A stretch of DNA of 64,000 nucleotides from Marinobacter salicampi (GCF_011074795.1 NZ_JAAMPF010000008.1:154777-218776), one strand, 5' to 3'; shown: positions 16,698 to 26,090, counted from the first letter of the stretch. Made by a program: numbers and translations. The notes: generated by a model from the letters alone, not told the origin.

Positions 16698-18005
16698 TCA
16701 ATGCAGCTTCAGGCGCGGGTGCATGGCCCGGCTGATGCGGTCCATCACCCAGATAACCCCTGTTCTGATGACCCCATGCAACGCCACCTGGTGCATGCGA
16801 TAAAGGGACAGGTAGAACAGCCGCGCCACCTTGCCTTCAATCATCATGCTGCGGCCCGACAGGTTACCCATGAGGTTGCCTACCGTGGTGTAACGACTGA
16901 AGTTGATCAGTGAGCCATAATCCCTGTAACTGAACTCGACCTCAGGCTTGCCTTCGAGACGGTTGGCCAGGGTATGGTAAAGGGTGTTGGCCTGCTGGTG
17001 TGCGGCCTGGGCCCGGGGAGGCACCGGCCGGTCGGTGCCGGGCTGGGGACAGGCTGCACAATCACCAAAGGCAAAAATGTCAGGGTCAACGGTGGTCTGC
17101 AACGTCTGCCTGACCATCAGCTGGTGAGTGCGGTTGGTCTCGAGGCCATCGAGCTCCGAGAGAAATGCCGGGGCCTTGATGCCGGCGGCCCAGATGGTCA
17201 TCTCCGAATCCAGGCGGCTGTCGTCCCTTAATATAATACCGTCATGAAGAACCTCTTTGACCGGCTGACCGGTAACCACCTCCACCTTGAGTTTCTGTAG
17301 CTCCCGGGTGGCAGCTCCGGACAATCGCTCCGGCAGGGCCGGAAGAATACGGTCGGCGGCCTCAACCAGGCTGATACTTATGTCTGTCGGCTTGAGATTG
17401 GTCATGCCATAAACCGGCAGCTCCCGTGACGCCAGCCGAAGCTCTGCAGCCAGTTCCACGCCGGTGGCACCAGCACCGATGATGGTGATGTGCAGTTTGC
17501 CGTTGCCATTTTCCCGGGCCATGTGGTTCTTGCGCAGGAACGCGTTCAGCATCAGGTTATGAAAACGCCGGGCCTGGGACAGACTGTCGAGGAACAGGCA
17601 GTGTTCCTGGGCGCCCGGGGTTCCGAAATCGTTGGCGGTACTGCCGACGGCAATCACCAGGGTGTCGTAGGGCACCCTCCGCTCGGGCACCACTTCATCG
17701 TCACCGTCCCGTATCGGCGCCAGGACCACTTCCTTGCTGGTCCGATCCACCGTGGTCATGCGGCCCAGCTGGAATTCATAGTGATGGCTGCGGGCGTGGG
17801 CCCGAAAGTTTATCTCATTGGAATTGGCATCCAGCGAGCCTGCCGCCACTTCGTGAAACAGGGGTTTCCAGACATGGGTCAGGACAGCGTCCACCAGGGT
17901 GATGTGGGCCTTGTTCCGCTTGCCCAGTTTTTTCCCGAGCCTGGTGGCAAGTTCCAGTCCGCCAGCGCCGCCGCCGACAACCACAATTCGGTGTTGATGG
18001 GTCAT
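16698..18005 (-). CDS. ndh: Type II NADH dehydrogenase
   Basis: A 435-residue non-proton-pumping NADH:quinone oxidoreductase. The FAD Rossmann motif VVVGGGAGGLELA is near the N-terminus, the NADH motif IIGAGATGVELAAEL is in the middle, and FAFGDCAACPQ carries the FAD-binding Asp. The C-terminal part (RMHQVALHG, GVIRTGVIWVMDRI) would dock on the membrane. ATG 18005 is preferred over an upstream TTG because AAGGA lies six bases before it. An unusual 15-base-pair hairpin lies just upstream in the leader. Confidence 0.92.
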   Translation of the reverse strand: MTHQHRIVVVGGGAGGLELATRLGKKLGKRNKAHITLVDAVLTHVWKPLFHEVAAGSLDANSNEINFRAHARSHHYEFQLGRMTTVDRTSKEVVLAPIRDGDDEVVPERRVPYDTLVIAVGSTANDFGTPGAQEHCLFLDSLSQARRFHNLMLNAFLRKNHMARENGNGKLHITIIGAGATGVELAAELRLASRELPVYGMTNLKPTDISISLVEAADRILPALPERLSGAATRELQKLKVEVVTGQPVKEVLHDGIILRDDSRLDSEMTIWAAGIKAPAFLSELDGLETNRTHQLMVRQTLQTTVDPDIFAFGDCAACPQPGTDRPVPPRAQAAHQQANTLYHTLANRLEGKPEVEFSYRDYGSLINFSRYTTVGNLMGNLSGRSMMIEGKVARLFYLSLYRMHQVALHGVIRTGVIWVMDRISRAMHPRLKLH

Positions 18006-18028
18006 GTTACATCCTTGCAAGTAAAGAC

Positions 18029-18064
18029 AGCCATGACCTCCGGTCTGAACCGGAAGTCATGGCT
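18029..18064 (-). promoter_or_regulatory. Hairpin in the ndh leader
   Basis: AGCCATGACCTCCGG (18029-18043) and CCGGAAGTCATGGCT (18050-18064) pair with one mismatch around a six-base loop. On the minus strand this hairpin ends 24 bases before the ndh start. It may be a terminator for upstream transcription, a leader control element or a binding site. No T-run follows on either strand. Confidence 0.45.
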
Positions 18065-18338
18065 TTCGTCACTTACTGTGGCCGATAGCGGCCCACCCTA
18101 AGCCGGGGCCGGCGGAGGCGCTCTGATCTGGAAAAGCTGTTAACGGGGCGGGCCGACTGCTCACCTGGTGCTGTTATCCTATCCTGATGGCCGGGGCAGA
18201 ACAATTGTACCGCTGCGGCAAACCCCTGCCCTAAACATCGTAGCCGATCCCTGTAGTAGACAGAGTCCGCAGGTGACTGTTAAAACAAACATGACAGATC
18301 AAATAGCAACCGGAACTGAATTCTAAAAGGAGTTTACC
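18065..18338. other. Intergenic region between ndh and the PEBP gene
   Basis: Divergent gap (333 bases when the ndh leader hairpin is included). It has several stops in all frames and no open frame with a ribosome site. Promoters for both neighbours must lie here, but no convincing -35/-10 pair was found. Confidence 0.35.
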
Positions 18339-18962
18339 GTGAAACTTCGCGTCAAAGGCATCAGCGACAACCAGCCCATTCCAGAGACCTTTGCGTTTGG
18401 TGTCTACAACGAAGAAGACCACATGAGCTTTGGTCCCAACCGGAACCCGGAACTGGAGTGGTCGGACGAGCCCCCGGAAACCAAAAGCTTCGTGGTCATG
18501 ATGTTCGACCCGGACGTACCCAGTGTGGCAGATGACGCCAACCAGGAAGGCAAGACCGTGTCAAAAGACATACCCCGGGTGGACTTTTTCCACTGGCTGC
18601 TGGTGGACATTCCGGCAGACGTGCATCAGATCCCCGAAGGCGCTGACAGCGACGGCGTCATTCCCAAGGGCAAACCGGCAGAAGCGGGCCCTGTGGGGCT
18701 GCGCGGGGTCAACAACTTCACCCAGTTTCTCGCCGGCAACCCCGACATGGCAGGCACTTACGCCGGCCACGATGGCCCCTGCCCACCCTGGAACGATGAG
18801 ATCATTCACCATTACCACTATGAGGTGCACGCCCTTGACGTGGAGTCGCTGGGACTCACCGGTGAGTTTGACGGTGCCGCCGTACGCGAGGCCATGGCCG
18901 GGCACGTGCTGGACACTGCCCGGGTGACGGGTACCTACACCCTGAACCCCGAGCTGCGTTAA
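18339..18962 (+). CDS. YbhB/YbcL-family Raf kinase inhibitor-like (PEBP) protein
   Basis: A 207-residue phosphatidylethanolamine-binding-protein fold. The ligand pocket motifs are MFDPDVPS, HWLLVDIP, YAGHDGPCPPWND and YHYEVHALD. Bacterial members are cytosolic with unclear roles. The GTG start at 18339 has AAAGGAG seven bases upstream, which decides it. A single-gene unit, ended by a GC-rich hairpin shared with the convergent aap operon. Confidence 0.9.
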   Translation: MKLRVKGISDNQPIPETFAFGVYNEEDHMSFGPNRNPELEWSDEPPETKSFVVMMFDPDVPSVADDANQEGKTVSKDIPRVDFFHWLLVDIPADVHQIPEGADSDGVIPKGKPAEAGPVGLRGVNNFTQFLAGNPDMAGTYAGHDGPCPPWNDEIIHHYHYEVHALDVESLGLTGEFDGAAVREAMAGHVLDTARVTGTYTLNPELR

Positions 18963-18983
18963 CAGCACGGCCTCTATAGAAAT

Positions 18984-19015
18984 GGCAGGGCCCCGGTCAG
19001 ATGCCGGGGCCTGCC
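18984..19015. terminator. Terminator-like hairpin between convergent genes
   Basis: GGCAGGGCCCCGG (18984-18996) pairs with CCGGGGCCTGCC (19004-19015) with one bulged G. It lies between the PEBP gene and the end of aapP. The T-run is missing, so termination efficiency is uncertain. Confidence 0.5.
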
Positions 19016-19030
19016 GGATAGTCCTCTTGC

Positions 19031-19831
19031 TCAGTGCAGGATCTGTTGCAGGAACTGCTGGGTCCGGGCTTCCTTTGGATTATCGAAAAACTCATGGGGA
19101 GGCGCGACTTCCACAATTTCGCCCGCATCCATGAAAATGACCCGGTCAGCCACGGTCTTGGCAAAACCCATTTCGTGGGTCACACAGATCATGGTCATGC
19201 CGCTCTCCGCCAGCTCGACCATGACGTCCAGCACTTCCTTGATCATTTCCGGGTCCAGGGCGGACGTTGGCTCATCAAACAGCATCACCTTGGGCTTCAT
19301 GCACAGGGCACGGGCTATGGCGACCCGCTGTTGCTGACCACCCGATAACTGACCCGGAAACTTAAGGGCCTGCTCGGGTATGCGCACCCGCTCCAGATAC
19401 TCCATCGCTGTAGCCTCGGCTTCCCGCCTTGGGGTTTTGCGTACCCAGATGGGTGCCAGGCAGCAATTCTCCAGCACGGTCAGGTGCGGAAACAGGTTGA
19501 AGTGCTGGAACACCATGCCCACTTCACGCCTGACCGTATCAATCTGGCGCAGGTCATCGGTCAGCTCCACGTCATCGACAATGATCTTGCCTTTCTGGTG
19601 CTCCTCCAGCCGGTTGATGCAGCGTATGAAGGTGGATTTACCTGAACCGGAAGGGCCGCATATGACTATGCGTTCCCCCTGGCCCACATTCAGATTGAGG
19701 TCTTTCAGGACGTGAAACTTGCCGTACCACTTGTGCATGCCCTCGACCCGGATAAAGGGCTTGTCGGTGGCGGTAGTCTGGACCGGCTCTTTGGGCTGTT
19801 CAGCGGTTTTCTGGTTGGTCATCTCAGTCAT
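19031..19831 (-). CDS. aapP: Amino-acid ABC transporter ATP-binding protein
   Basis: A 266-residue ABC ATPase of the polar amino acid (GlnQ/AapP) group. Walker A is GPSGSGKST, the signature is [15 protein letters not shown], Walker B is VMLFDEP, followed by TSALDPE, and the switch His is in CVTHEMGFA. It powers uptake through AapQ/AapM. The N-terminus has a ~25-residue polar extension. It is the last gene of aapJQMP, 12 bases after aapM. Confidence 0.95.
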   Translation of the reverse strand: MTEMTNQKTAEQPKEPVQTTATDKPFIRVEGMHKWYGKFHVLKDLNLNVGQGERIVICGPSGSGKSTFIRCINRLEEHQKGKIIVDDVELTDDLRQIDTVRREVGMVFQHFNLFPHLTVLENCCLAPIWVRKTPRREAEATAMEYLERVRIPEQALKFPGQLSGGQQQRVAIARALCMKPKVMLFDEPTSALDPEMIKEVLDVMVELAESGMTMICVTHEMGFAKTVADRVIFMDAGEIVEVAPPHEFFDNPKEARTQQFLQQILH

Positions 19832-19843
19832 GATTGTTTTCCG

Positions 19844-20929
19844 TCAGGTCCGGTGGCCGGTATCAAGCTTGCGTTCCAGGTTCTGGCTGTAGCGGGACAT
19901 GCCGAAACAGAAGATCCAGAAACAGAATGCGACGAACACATAGCCTTCGATGGCGACATTCTGCCAGGCAGGGTCTGTCACTGTGGATTGCACGGCCCCG
20001 AGGATGTCGAACAGGCCAATGATCAATACCAGGGTGGTGTCCTTAAACAGGGAGATAAAGGTATTCACGATACCGGGGATCACCAGGGTCAGGGCCTGGG
20101 GCAGCACAATCAGGCCCATTTTGCGCCAGTAGCCAAGTCCCAGGGCGCTGGCTGCTTCATACTGGCCCCGCGGGATCGCCTGCAGGCCGCCTCTCACCAC
20201 TTCAGCCATGTAGGCTGACTGCCATAGCGTGATACCGATAAGCGCCCGCATCAATTTTTCAAAGCTGACGCCTTCGGGCAGGAACAGGGGCAGCATCACC
20301 GATGCCATGAACAGGACGGTGATCAGGGGAACAGCTCGCCAGACCTCAATGAAAACCACACAGATGCCACGAATGATAGGCATCTCAGAGCGTCGACCCA
20401 GAGCAAGCACGGTGCCGATGGGCAGTGCCGCCAGGATGCCGACATAGGCGAGGATCAGTGTCAGCATCAGCCCGCCCCATTTATTGCTGGGCACTTCTTC
20501 CAGGCCGAACCAGCCGCCGGGGATGAGGATGTAGCCAATGATGGGCAGCCCGGTCACACCGAACAGACCGAACCACTTCCGGCCTGGGAAGCGCTCGATG
20601 AACTGGGGCACGAACGCCAGAGCCAGCAGCCCGAACATGATGTCTATCCGCCACTGCAGCGTATCCGGATAGAAGCCATAGATGAAGAAGTTCAGGCGCT
20701 GGCTGATAAAGAGCCAGCAAGCCCCTTCTCCCGAGCAGTCCGACGCAGTTTCCCCGGTAAACGTGGCTTCCAGAAAAAGCCACTTGAACAGAGGGATGGC
20801 GCTGGAAATTACCAGATAGCTGACTACAAGGGTCAGAAGAGCGTTATACCAGGTCGAGAAAAGATTCTTGCGGGCCCAGCCGACGACCCCGAGCTCCGAT
20901 TTGGGAGGCAACTCTGTTGGATGAGTCAT
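19844..20929 (-). CDS. aapM: Amino-acid ABC transporter permease AapM
   Basis: A 361-residue inner-membrane permease of the HisM/AapM group. The coupling motif is ALGLGYWRKMGLIVLPQALTLVIPGIVN. It has an N-terminal extension with additional hydrophobic segments and a ~30-residue periplasmic loop (FTGETASDCSGEGAC), as AapM proteins do. Its ATG overlaps the aapQ stop by one base (TAATG), so translation is coupled. It pairs with AapQ to form the channel. Confidence 0.94.
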   Translation of the reverse strand: MTHPTELPPKSELGVVGWARKNLFSTWYNALLTLVVSYLVISSAIPLFKWLFLEATFTGETASDCSGEGACWLFISQRLNFFIYGFYPDTLQWRIDIMFGLLALAFVPQFIERFPGRKWFGLFGVTGLPIIGYILIPGGWFGLEEVPSNKWGGLMLTLILAYVGILAALPIGTVLALGRRSEMPIIRGICVVFIEVWRAVPLITVLFMASVMLPLFLPEGVSFEKLMRALIGITLWQSAYMAEVVRGGLQAIPRGQYEAASALGLGYWRKMGLIVLPQALTLVIPGIVNTFISLFKDTTLVLIIGLFDILGAVQSTVTDPAWQNVAIEGYVFVAFCFWIFCFGMSRYSQNLERKLDTGHRT

Positions 20930-22116
20930 TAGCGCTCCTGCAAGGCGACTTTGCGGTTATAGATATTCATCAGCAGGGAGATCAGCAGACTGATGGTCAG
21001 ATAAACGGCCATAGTGATGGCCACCACTTCAACGGCCTGGCCGGTCTGGTTCAGGGTGGTGCCCATGAACACACCCACCAGGTCCGGGTAGCCAATGGCG
21101 GTTGCCAGGGACGAGTTTTTCACCAGGTTCAGGTACTGGCTTGTCAGCGGCGGCACGATCACCCGCATCGCCTGGGGTATCACCACAAGTCTCATGATCG
21201 TCCCGGGTTGAAGACCCAGGGCCTGGGCAGCTTCGGTCTGGCCTTTGCTGACCGCCAGAATGCCGGATCTGACGATCTCGGCGATAAAGCTGGCGGTATA
21301 GATCGACAGTGCGAACCACAACGCGGCAAGCTCCGGAATGATGGTAATGCCACCAACGAAGTTGAAGCCCTTGAGCTCCGCCAGCTCCCAGGTCAGCGGC
21401 GTTCCGGTGATAAGAAAGGCAAGCCCTGGCAGGGCAATCAGTATTGCCAGGCTCACCCGGAACGTGGGAAAAAGCTGGCCGGTTTTCAGCTGGCGCTTCC
21501 GGGCCCAGCGTTTGATGCCCACCACCAGTGCAACAGCAATGGCCAGTGAGGCCAGAACCCAGCCAAAGCCGGACTCCGTGAGCGGTTCGGGCAGGTACAG
21601 GCCGCGGTTATTGAGAAAGAATACCCCACCCACGTCGACGCTCTGGCGGGTCGACGGCAGGTTGCGCAGAACCGCGAAGTACCAGAAGAAAATCTGAAGC
21701 AACAGAGGAATGTTGCGTATGGTTTCTACAAAAACGAGTGCCAGCTTGGCTACTACCCAGTTACTGGAGAGACGGGCTATGCCCACAATAAAGCCGATGA
21801 TGGTGGCGGCGACCACGCCCATGGCAGAGACCAGCAGGGTGTTCAGTAGACCCACCCAGAAGGTGCGGCCATAACTCATGGTGGCATCGTAGGGAATCAG
21901 GCTCATGATGATGCCAAAGCCCGCGGACTCGTCAAGAAAGCCGAACCCGGTGCTGATGCCGCGGCTTTCCATGTTTTCAAAGGTGTTCTGAAGCAGGCTC
22001 CAGCCAGCCCATCCTACTGCGAGTATCGCTATTATTTGAAATGCCAGTGAACGAACCTTGGGGTCGTTCCAGGGCCGTCGCTGGGCCGTTGCCGGCGGCG
22101 TATCGGAATCGTTCAT
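20929..22116 (-). CDS. aapQ: Amino-acid ABC transporter permease AapQ
   Basis: A 395-residue permease, partner of AapM. It has the large inserted periplasmic region of AapQ (SVDVGGVFFLNNRGLYLPEPL) and the coupling loop EAAQALGLQPGTIMRLVVIPQAMRVIVPPL. The start is placed at the ATG giving MNDSDTPPATAQ; an upstream in-frame start would add 20 residues with no family support. A short gap of 91 bases separates it from aapJ. Confidence 0.93.
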   Translation of the reverse strand: MNDSDTPPATAQRRPWNDPKVRSLAFQIIAILAVGWAGWSLLQNTFENMESRGISTGFGFLDESAGFGIIMSLIPYDATMSYGRTFWVGLLNTLLVSAMGVVAATIIGFIVGIARLSSNWVVAKLALVFVETIRNIPLLLQIFFWYFAVLRNLPSTRQSVDVGGVFFLNNRGLYLPEPLTESGFGWVLASLAIAVALVVGIKRWARKRQLKTGQLFPTFRVSLAILIALPGLAFLITGTPLTWELAELKGFNFVGGITIIPELAALWFALSIYTASFIAEIVRSGILAVSKGQTEAAQALGLQPGTIMRLVVIPQAMRVIVPPLTSQYLNLVKNSSLATAIGYPDLVGVFMGTTLNQTGQAVEVVAITMAVYLTISLLISLLMNIYNRKVALQER

Positions 22117-22207
22117 CGGGTACCCCGAAATGCATCCCGTGTCAGGGAAAATCAACAGGAACGTCCCGGTCGCCAAAGGCCAACCGGGACAGGAACGCTA
22201 TCGGGTG

Positions 22208-23233
22208 TTAGCGGACAGGCGGGGCATACATGATGCCGCCATCAGTCCACAGGGCGTTGAGACCGCGTTCCAGACCCAGCGGGGTGTCAGGTCCGACGTT
22301 GCGATCGTACATTTCCCCGTAGTTACCCACTTGCTCGACTATACGATACCCGTAATCAGCCGACAGGCCCAATTTCTCGCCCATGTCGCCCGAGGTGCCG
22401 AGCAGACGCTGGATCTCAGGGTTTTCCGACTTCTTCATTTCGTCGACGTTATCCTGCGTAATGCCCAGTTCTTCAGCGTTGATCTGGGTGAACAGCGACC
22501 ACTTGACGATGTTGAACCACTGGTCGTCACCCTGACGTACCACCGGGCCCAGAGGCTCCTTGGAAATAATGTTGGGCAGGATCACGGCACTATCGGGGTC
22601 ATCCAGCTTACTGCGCAGGGCGGCCAGTTGCGAACGGTCCGAGGTCAGAACGTCACAGCGGTCAGAAGAGAAGCCCTGCACGGTCTGTTCCGATGTATCA
22701 AATACAATTGGCTTGAAGGACATATCGTTGGAGCGGAAATAGTCAGCCAGGTTGAGTTCGGTCGTGGTGCCTGCCTGAATGCACACTGTAGCGCCATCCA
22801 GCTGCTTGGCGTCGTCCACACCAATATCCTTCCTGACCAGGAAACCCTGGCCATCGTAGTAGTTGGTGCCGGTAAAGTTCAGGCCCAGGGAGACGTCACG
22901 GGTCAGGGTCCAGGTGGTGTTGCGGGAGAGGACGTCAATTTCGCCGGACTGAAGCGCAGTCAAGCGCTCCTTGGCTGTCAGGGGTGTAAACTCGACCTTG
23001 GAGCCATCGCCAAAAATCGCGGCGGCTATAGCCCGACAGGTATCCACGTCGATTCCGGTCCAGTTGCCTTTGTCGTCTGGCTGGGAGAAGCCGGGCAGGC
23101 CGGAGGTAACGCCGCACTTGAGGTTGCCTCTTTCCTTGACGCTTTCGAGGGTGGTTGCCGCGCTGGCAGAACCGGCAGCCAGCATTCCGCCAGCAAGGGT
23201 AGCCGCGGCAGCGAACGAGATTATTTTCTTCAT
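22208..23233 (-). CDS. aapJ: Amino-acid ABC transporter substrate-binding protein
   Basis: A 341-residue periplasmic binding protein for polar L-amino acids (glutamate/aspartate-like). Signal peptide MKKIISFAAAATLAGGMLAAGSASA. The mature start TTLESVKERGNLKCGVTSGLPGFS and DVDTCRAIAAAIFGD are characteristic of AapJ. The ATG at 23233 has GGAG about nine bases upstream. It is the first gene of aapJQMP and lies 47 bases from a sigma54 promoter, so the operon is likely induced by nitrogen limitation. Confidence 0.95.
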   Translation of the reverse strand: MKKIISFAAAATLAGGMLAAGSASAATTLESVKERGNLKCGVTSGLPGFSQPDDKGNWTGIDVDTCRAIAAAIFGDGSKVEFTPLTAKERLTALQSGEIDVLSRNTTWTLTRDVSLGLNFTGTNYYDGQGFLVRKDIGVDDAKQLDGATVCIQAGTTTELNLADYFRSNDMSFKPIVFDTSEQTVQGFSSDRCDVLTSDRSQLAALRSKLDDPDSAVILPNIISKEPLGPVVRQGDDQWFNIVKWSLFTQINAEELGITQDNVDEMKKSENPEIQRLLGTSGDMGEKLGLSADYGYRIVEQVGNYGEMYDRNVGPDTPLGLERGLNALWTDGGIMYAPPVR

Positions 23234-23279
23234 TATGATAAATCTCCAGATGTCAGTTGGGTGCTCAGCACTTTGCCTG

Positions 23280-23296
23280 AGCAAGGTGCAAGCCAA
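23280..23296 (-). promoter_or_regulatory. Sigma54 promoter of aapJQMP
   Basis: On the minus strand the site reads TTGGCTTGCACCTTGCT. It has GG and GC separated by 10 bases and fits the sigma54 -24/-12 consensus TTGGC-N7-TTGCT. Transcription would start near 23270, about 37 bases before the aapJ ATG. Confidence 0.8.
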
Positions 23297-23382
23297 GCCA
23301 TTCAAGTCCCTGATTTTTATATTGATATCTCGTGTCCTAAGAACAGAGGCGGTACTTGCGACACATTTTTACGGCCAATTGT

Positions 23383-23397
23383 GCGCCACAATAGTGC
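23383..23397 (-). promoter_or_regulatory. NtrC-like enhancer site upstream of aapJ
   Basis: The minus strand reads GCACTATTGTGGCGC. It matches the NtrC dyad GCACYA-N3-TGGTGC at all but one base. It lies about 100 bases upstream of the sigma54 promoter, a normal enhancer distance. Confidence 0.7.
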
Positions 23398-23788
23398 GAA
23401 AATACCCGCCGCCCAGCAAGGACGCATCACCTTGATCTAAGCGCTCTGAACCAAAAACCCAGGGATCACGGATAAGCGTAGTTCACAATGTCAGGAATGC
23501 CGAGAAGCTAATACCAAGGTCGAATACCTGATGCCCAAGGCGACAGATTGAGAGCCGACCAGCGTCCGAAAAATGGCTCCTGAAATAGCTGTCATCTCTT
23601 TTGCACCGGGAAGCGTATGAGGAATGCCCGGAGCGGCTGCATTTCACCTTTTTCAGGGGAGCAGGGGTGCCAGCCAGGAACAGCCGCCCTTTTGAAGAAT
23701 GGGAAATAAGTGCCCGGATCTGTAACCTTTTGAGAATCGGGGTGTCCAGCAGGTAAGCAAAACATACAACCCAGCACGGATCGGGATC
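23398..23788. other. Intergenic region upstream of the VTT fusion gene
   Basis: About 390 bases without a supported gene. One minus-strand frame is open across part of it (23483 onward) but has no ribosome site and no recognisable motif, and it runs into the next gene antisense. No promoter or repeat stands out. Confidence 0.4.
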
Positions 23789-25981
23789 ATGAATCGCAAA
23801 AAACTGACCATTGTTGTCGTAATCGCTGCCCTGGTAGCCGTATTTATCGGATTTGACGGGCACCAGCTCCTGACTCTGGAGAACCTGCAACGACACCAGG
23901 CAGGTATTGAGCAGTGGATTTCGGAGAATATGGTCACCGCCCTGGCGGGCTTTATCGGCACCTATATCCTGGTAACCGCGCTCTCACTGCCCGGGGCCAC
24001 CATCATGACCCTGGCGGCCGGTGCCTTCTTTGGCAATCTGACGGGTCTGCTGGCGGCCTCTGTGGCTTCTACCATAGGCGCCTCGCTGGCCTTCCTGGTG
24101 GCTCGGTTTCTGCTGCGGGACACGCTCAGAAAGCGTTACGCCCAGACAGTGGCGAGAATAGACAAAGGCGTAGCGAAAGATGGGGCCTTTTACCTGGCCA
24201 CTCTTCGTCTGGTGCCGATCTTTCCGTTTTTTCTGATCAACCTGGCCATGGGCCTGACCGGCATGAAACTTCGCACCTATGCTCTGGTGAGCTGGCTGGC
24301 CATGATTCCAGGCACTTTCGTCTACGTCAATGCGGGCACCCAGCTGGCTCAGATCCAGTCGGTGGGCGATGTGGTTTCTGCCGAAGTGCTGTTGTCCTTT
24401 GCCCTGCTGGGTCTCTTTCCCCTGATTGCCAAGGCGGTCATCGGGTTGATCCAGCGTCGCCGGCTTTACAGTCGCTTCGAAAAGCCCAAAAGCTTTGATT
24501 ACAACCTGCTGGTGATAGGCGGCGGGTCGGCGGGACTGGTGTCGGCCTACATTGCGGCAGCGGTCAAGGCCAAGGTGGTGCTGATCGAACGGGACAAAAT
24601 GGGCGGCGACTGTCTCAATACTGGCTGTGTGCCCTCCAAGGCGATCATCCAGAGCGCCAGGGTGGCGGACACCATGCGTAACGCTGATCGGTATGGTCTC
24701 GAATCCGTGCCGGTGAAAGGCTCCTTCCGCACCATAATGGACCGGGTCAAGCGGGTGATTGCGGAGGTAGAGCCCCACGATTCTCCCGAGCGCTATCGTA
24801 AGCTGGGTGTTGACTGTATTGCCGGCGAGGCCAGCTTTGTTTCCCCCTGGGAGGTGGACGTGGTTCACAACGATGGCCGCCGCGAACGCCTCTCGGCCCG
24901 CAGTATTGTCATTGCGACCGGCGGCAAGCCGGCATTGCCTCCCATCCCCGGCCTGTCTGATATGGCGCCGCTGACTTCCGAAAACCTCTGGCAATTGCAG
25001 GACCAGCCCCAGCGGCTGCTTGTGCTGGGCGGCGGTCCCATCGGCAGTGAACTCAGCCAGGCGTTTGCCCGGCTGGGCAGCAAGGTCACCCAGGTGGAAA
25101 TGGGTGACCGTCTGCTGAGCAAGGAAGACCCGGATGTGTCCGAGCTTGTGCTCAAACACTTCCGGGACGATGGCATTGAGGTTCTGCTGAACCACAAGGC
25201 CGCAGAGTTTGTTGAAGAAGAGGGCGAGCGGGTAGCCTACTGTGAGCATGAGGGCGAGCGGGTGCGTATACCTTTTGACCGGGTGCTGGTGGCCCTGGGC
25301 CGTGCCGCCAACACCGCGACCCTTAATCTGGCGGCGCTGGGGATCGAGCCTGATGACAACGGCACCGTTCCCACCGGGGATGACCTCAGTGTGGTCTACC
25401 CCAACATCTTTGCCTGTGGTGATGTGGCCGGACCTTTCCAGTTTACCCATATGGCGGCACATCAGGCCTGGTACGCAGCGGTCAACGGCCTGTTCGGTAG
25501 CTTCAAACGCTTCCACGTGGATTACCGTGTCACGCCGTGGATCACTTTCACCTCACCGGAAGTTGCCCGGGTAGGTCTCAGCGAAGAAGAGGCAAAAGCC
25601 CGGAATATCGACGTTGAAGTGACCCGATATGATCTGGGCGACCTGGACCGGGCGATCGCCGAGAGTCGTGCCGGAGGGTTTATCAAGGTCCTGACCCGAC
25701 CCGGGAAGGACAAGATATTGGGGGCCGTTGTTGCCGGTCCACAGGCCGGCGAGATTCTGGCTGAATTCACACTGGCGATGAAACACGGCCTGGGGCTTAA
25801 CAAGATTCTCGGGACTATCCATCCATACCCGAGCTGGAACGAAGCCGCGAAATTCGCCGCCGGTGAATGGAAGCGCGCCAATGCTCCCCAGGGCGTGCTC
25901 GGTTTGCTTGAAAAGCTGCATGACTGGCGTCGGGGCAAGTCGGATGCCGGTACTGGGTCGCCCGCGCGTGGCCACTCCTGA
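23789..25981 (+). CDS. VTT (TVP38/TMEM64) membrane domain fused to MerA/Lpd-like flavoprotein
   Basis: A 730-residue two-part protein. Residues 1-225 form a VTT/DedA-like membrane domain (GTYILVTALSLPGATIMTLAAGAFFG, LRLVPIFPFFLINLAMGLTGM). Residues ~237-700 are a pyridine nucleotide-disulfide oxidoreductase: GGGSAG (244-249), redox disulfide C275-C280 in GGDCLNTGCVPSK, NADH site GGGPIGSE, FAD site ACGDVAGP, and a C-terminal dimer domain with HPYPSWNE providing the His-Glu pair. It lacks the N-terminal HMA domain and the C-terminal Cys pair of true MerA, so mercury reduction is unlikely. A membrane-tethered disulfide or quinone reductase is one guess. The ATG is weakly supported. Confidence 0.88.
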   Translation: MNRKKLTIVVVIAALVAVFIGFDGHQLLTLENLQRHQAGIEQWISENMVTALAGFIGTYILVTALSLPGATIMTLAAGAFFGNLTGLLAASVASTIGASLAFLVARFLLRDTLRKRYAQTVARIDKGVAKDGAFYLATLRLVPIFPFFLINLAMGLTGMKLRTYALVSWLAMIPGTFVYVNAGTQLAQIQSVGDVVSAEVLLSFALLGLFPLIAKAVIGLIQRRRLYSRFEKPKSFDYNLLVIGGGSAGLVSAYIAAAVKAKVVLIERDKMGGDCLNTGCVPSKAIIQSARVADTMRNADRYGLESVPVKGSFRTIMDRVKRVIAEVEPHDSPERYRKLGVDCIAGEASFVSPWEVDVVHNDGRRERLSARSIVIATGGKPALPPIPGLSDMAPLTSENLWQLQDQPQRLLVLGGGPIGSELSQAFARLGSKVTQVEMGDRLLSKEDPDVSELVLKHFRDDGIEVLLNHKAAEFVEEEGERVAYCEHEGERVRIPFDRVLVALGRAANTATLNLAALGIEPDDNGTVPTGDDLSVVYPNIFACGDVAGPFQFTHMAAHQAWYAAVNGLFGSFKRFHVDYRVTPWITFTSPEVARVGLSEEEAKARNIDVEVTRYDLGDLDRAIAESRAGGFIKVLTRPGKDKILGAVVAGPQAGEILAEFTLAMKHGLGLNKILGTIHPYPSWNEAAKFAAGEWKRANAPQGVLGLLEKLHDWRRGKSDAGTGSPARGHS

Positions 25982-26090
25982 CGCTGGGACACACTGGCGA
26001 ATGTCGGTGGTGCCGACAGGCTGATTTCGGGTCCCGGGGCCAGGTTTGGCCTCGAACCACGTTTTGAACAGATAGAGCTACGGAGAAATT

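Noticed and set aside
23483..23896. Minus-strand open frame of 137 codons
   Set aside because: No ribosome site, no recognisable motifs, and its upstream part is antisense to the VTT fusion gene.
23984..25516. Long minus-strand frame of 510 codons opposite the VTT fusion gene
   Set aside because: Antisense shadow; His/Gln-rich low-complexity translation typical of reversed GC-rich coding DNA.
24604..25860. Mercuric reductase (merA)
   Set aside because: The flavoprotein has the redox Cys pair, but no HMA domain, no C-terminal Cys pair and no mer genes nearby.
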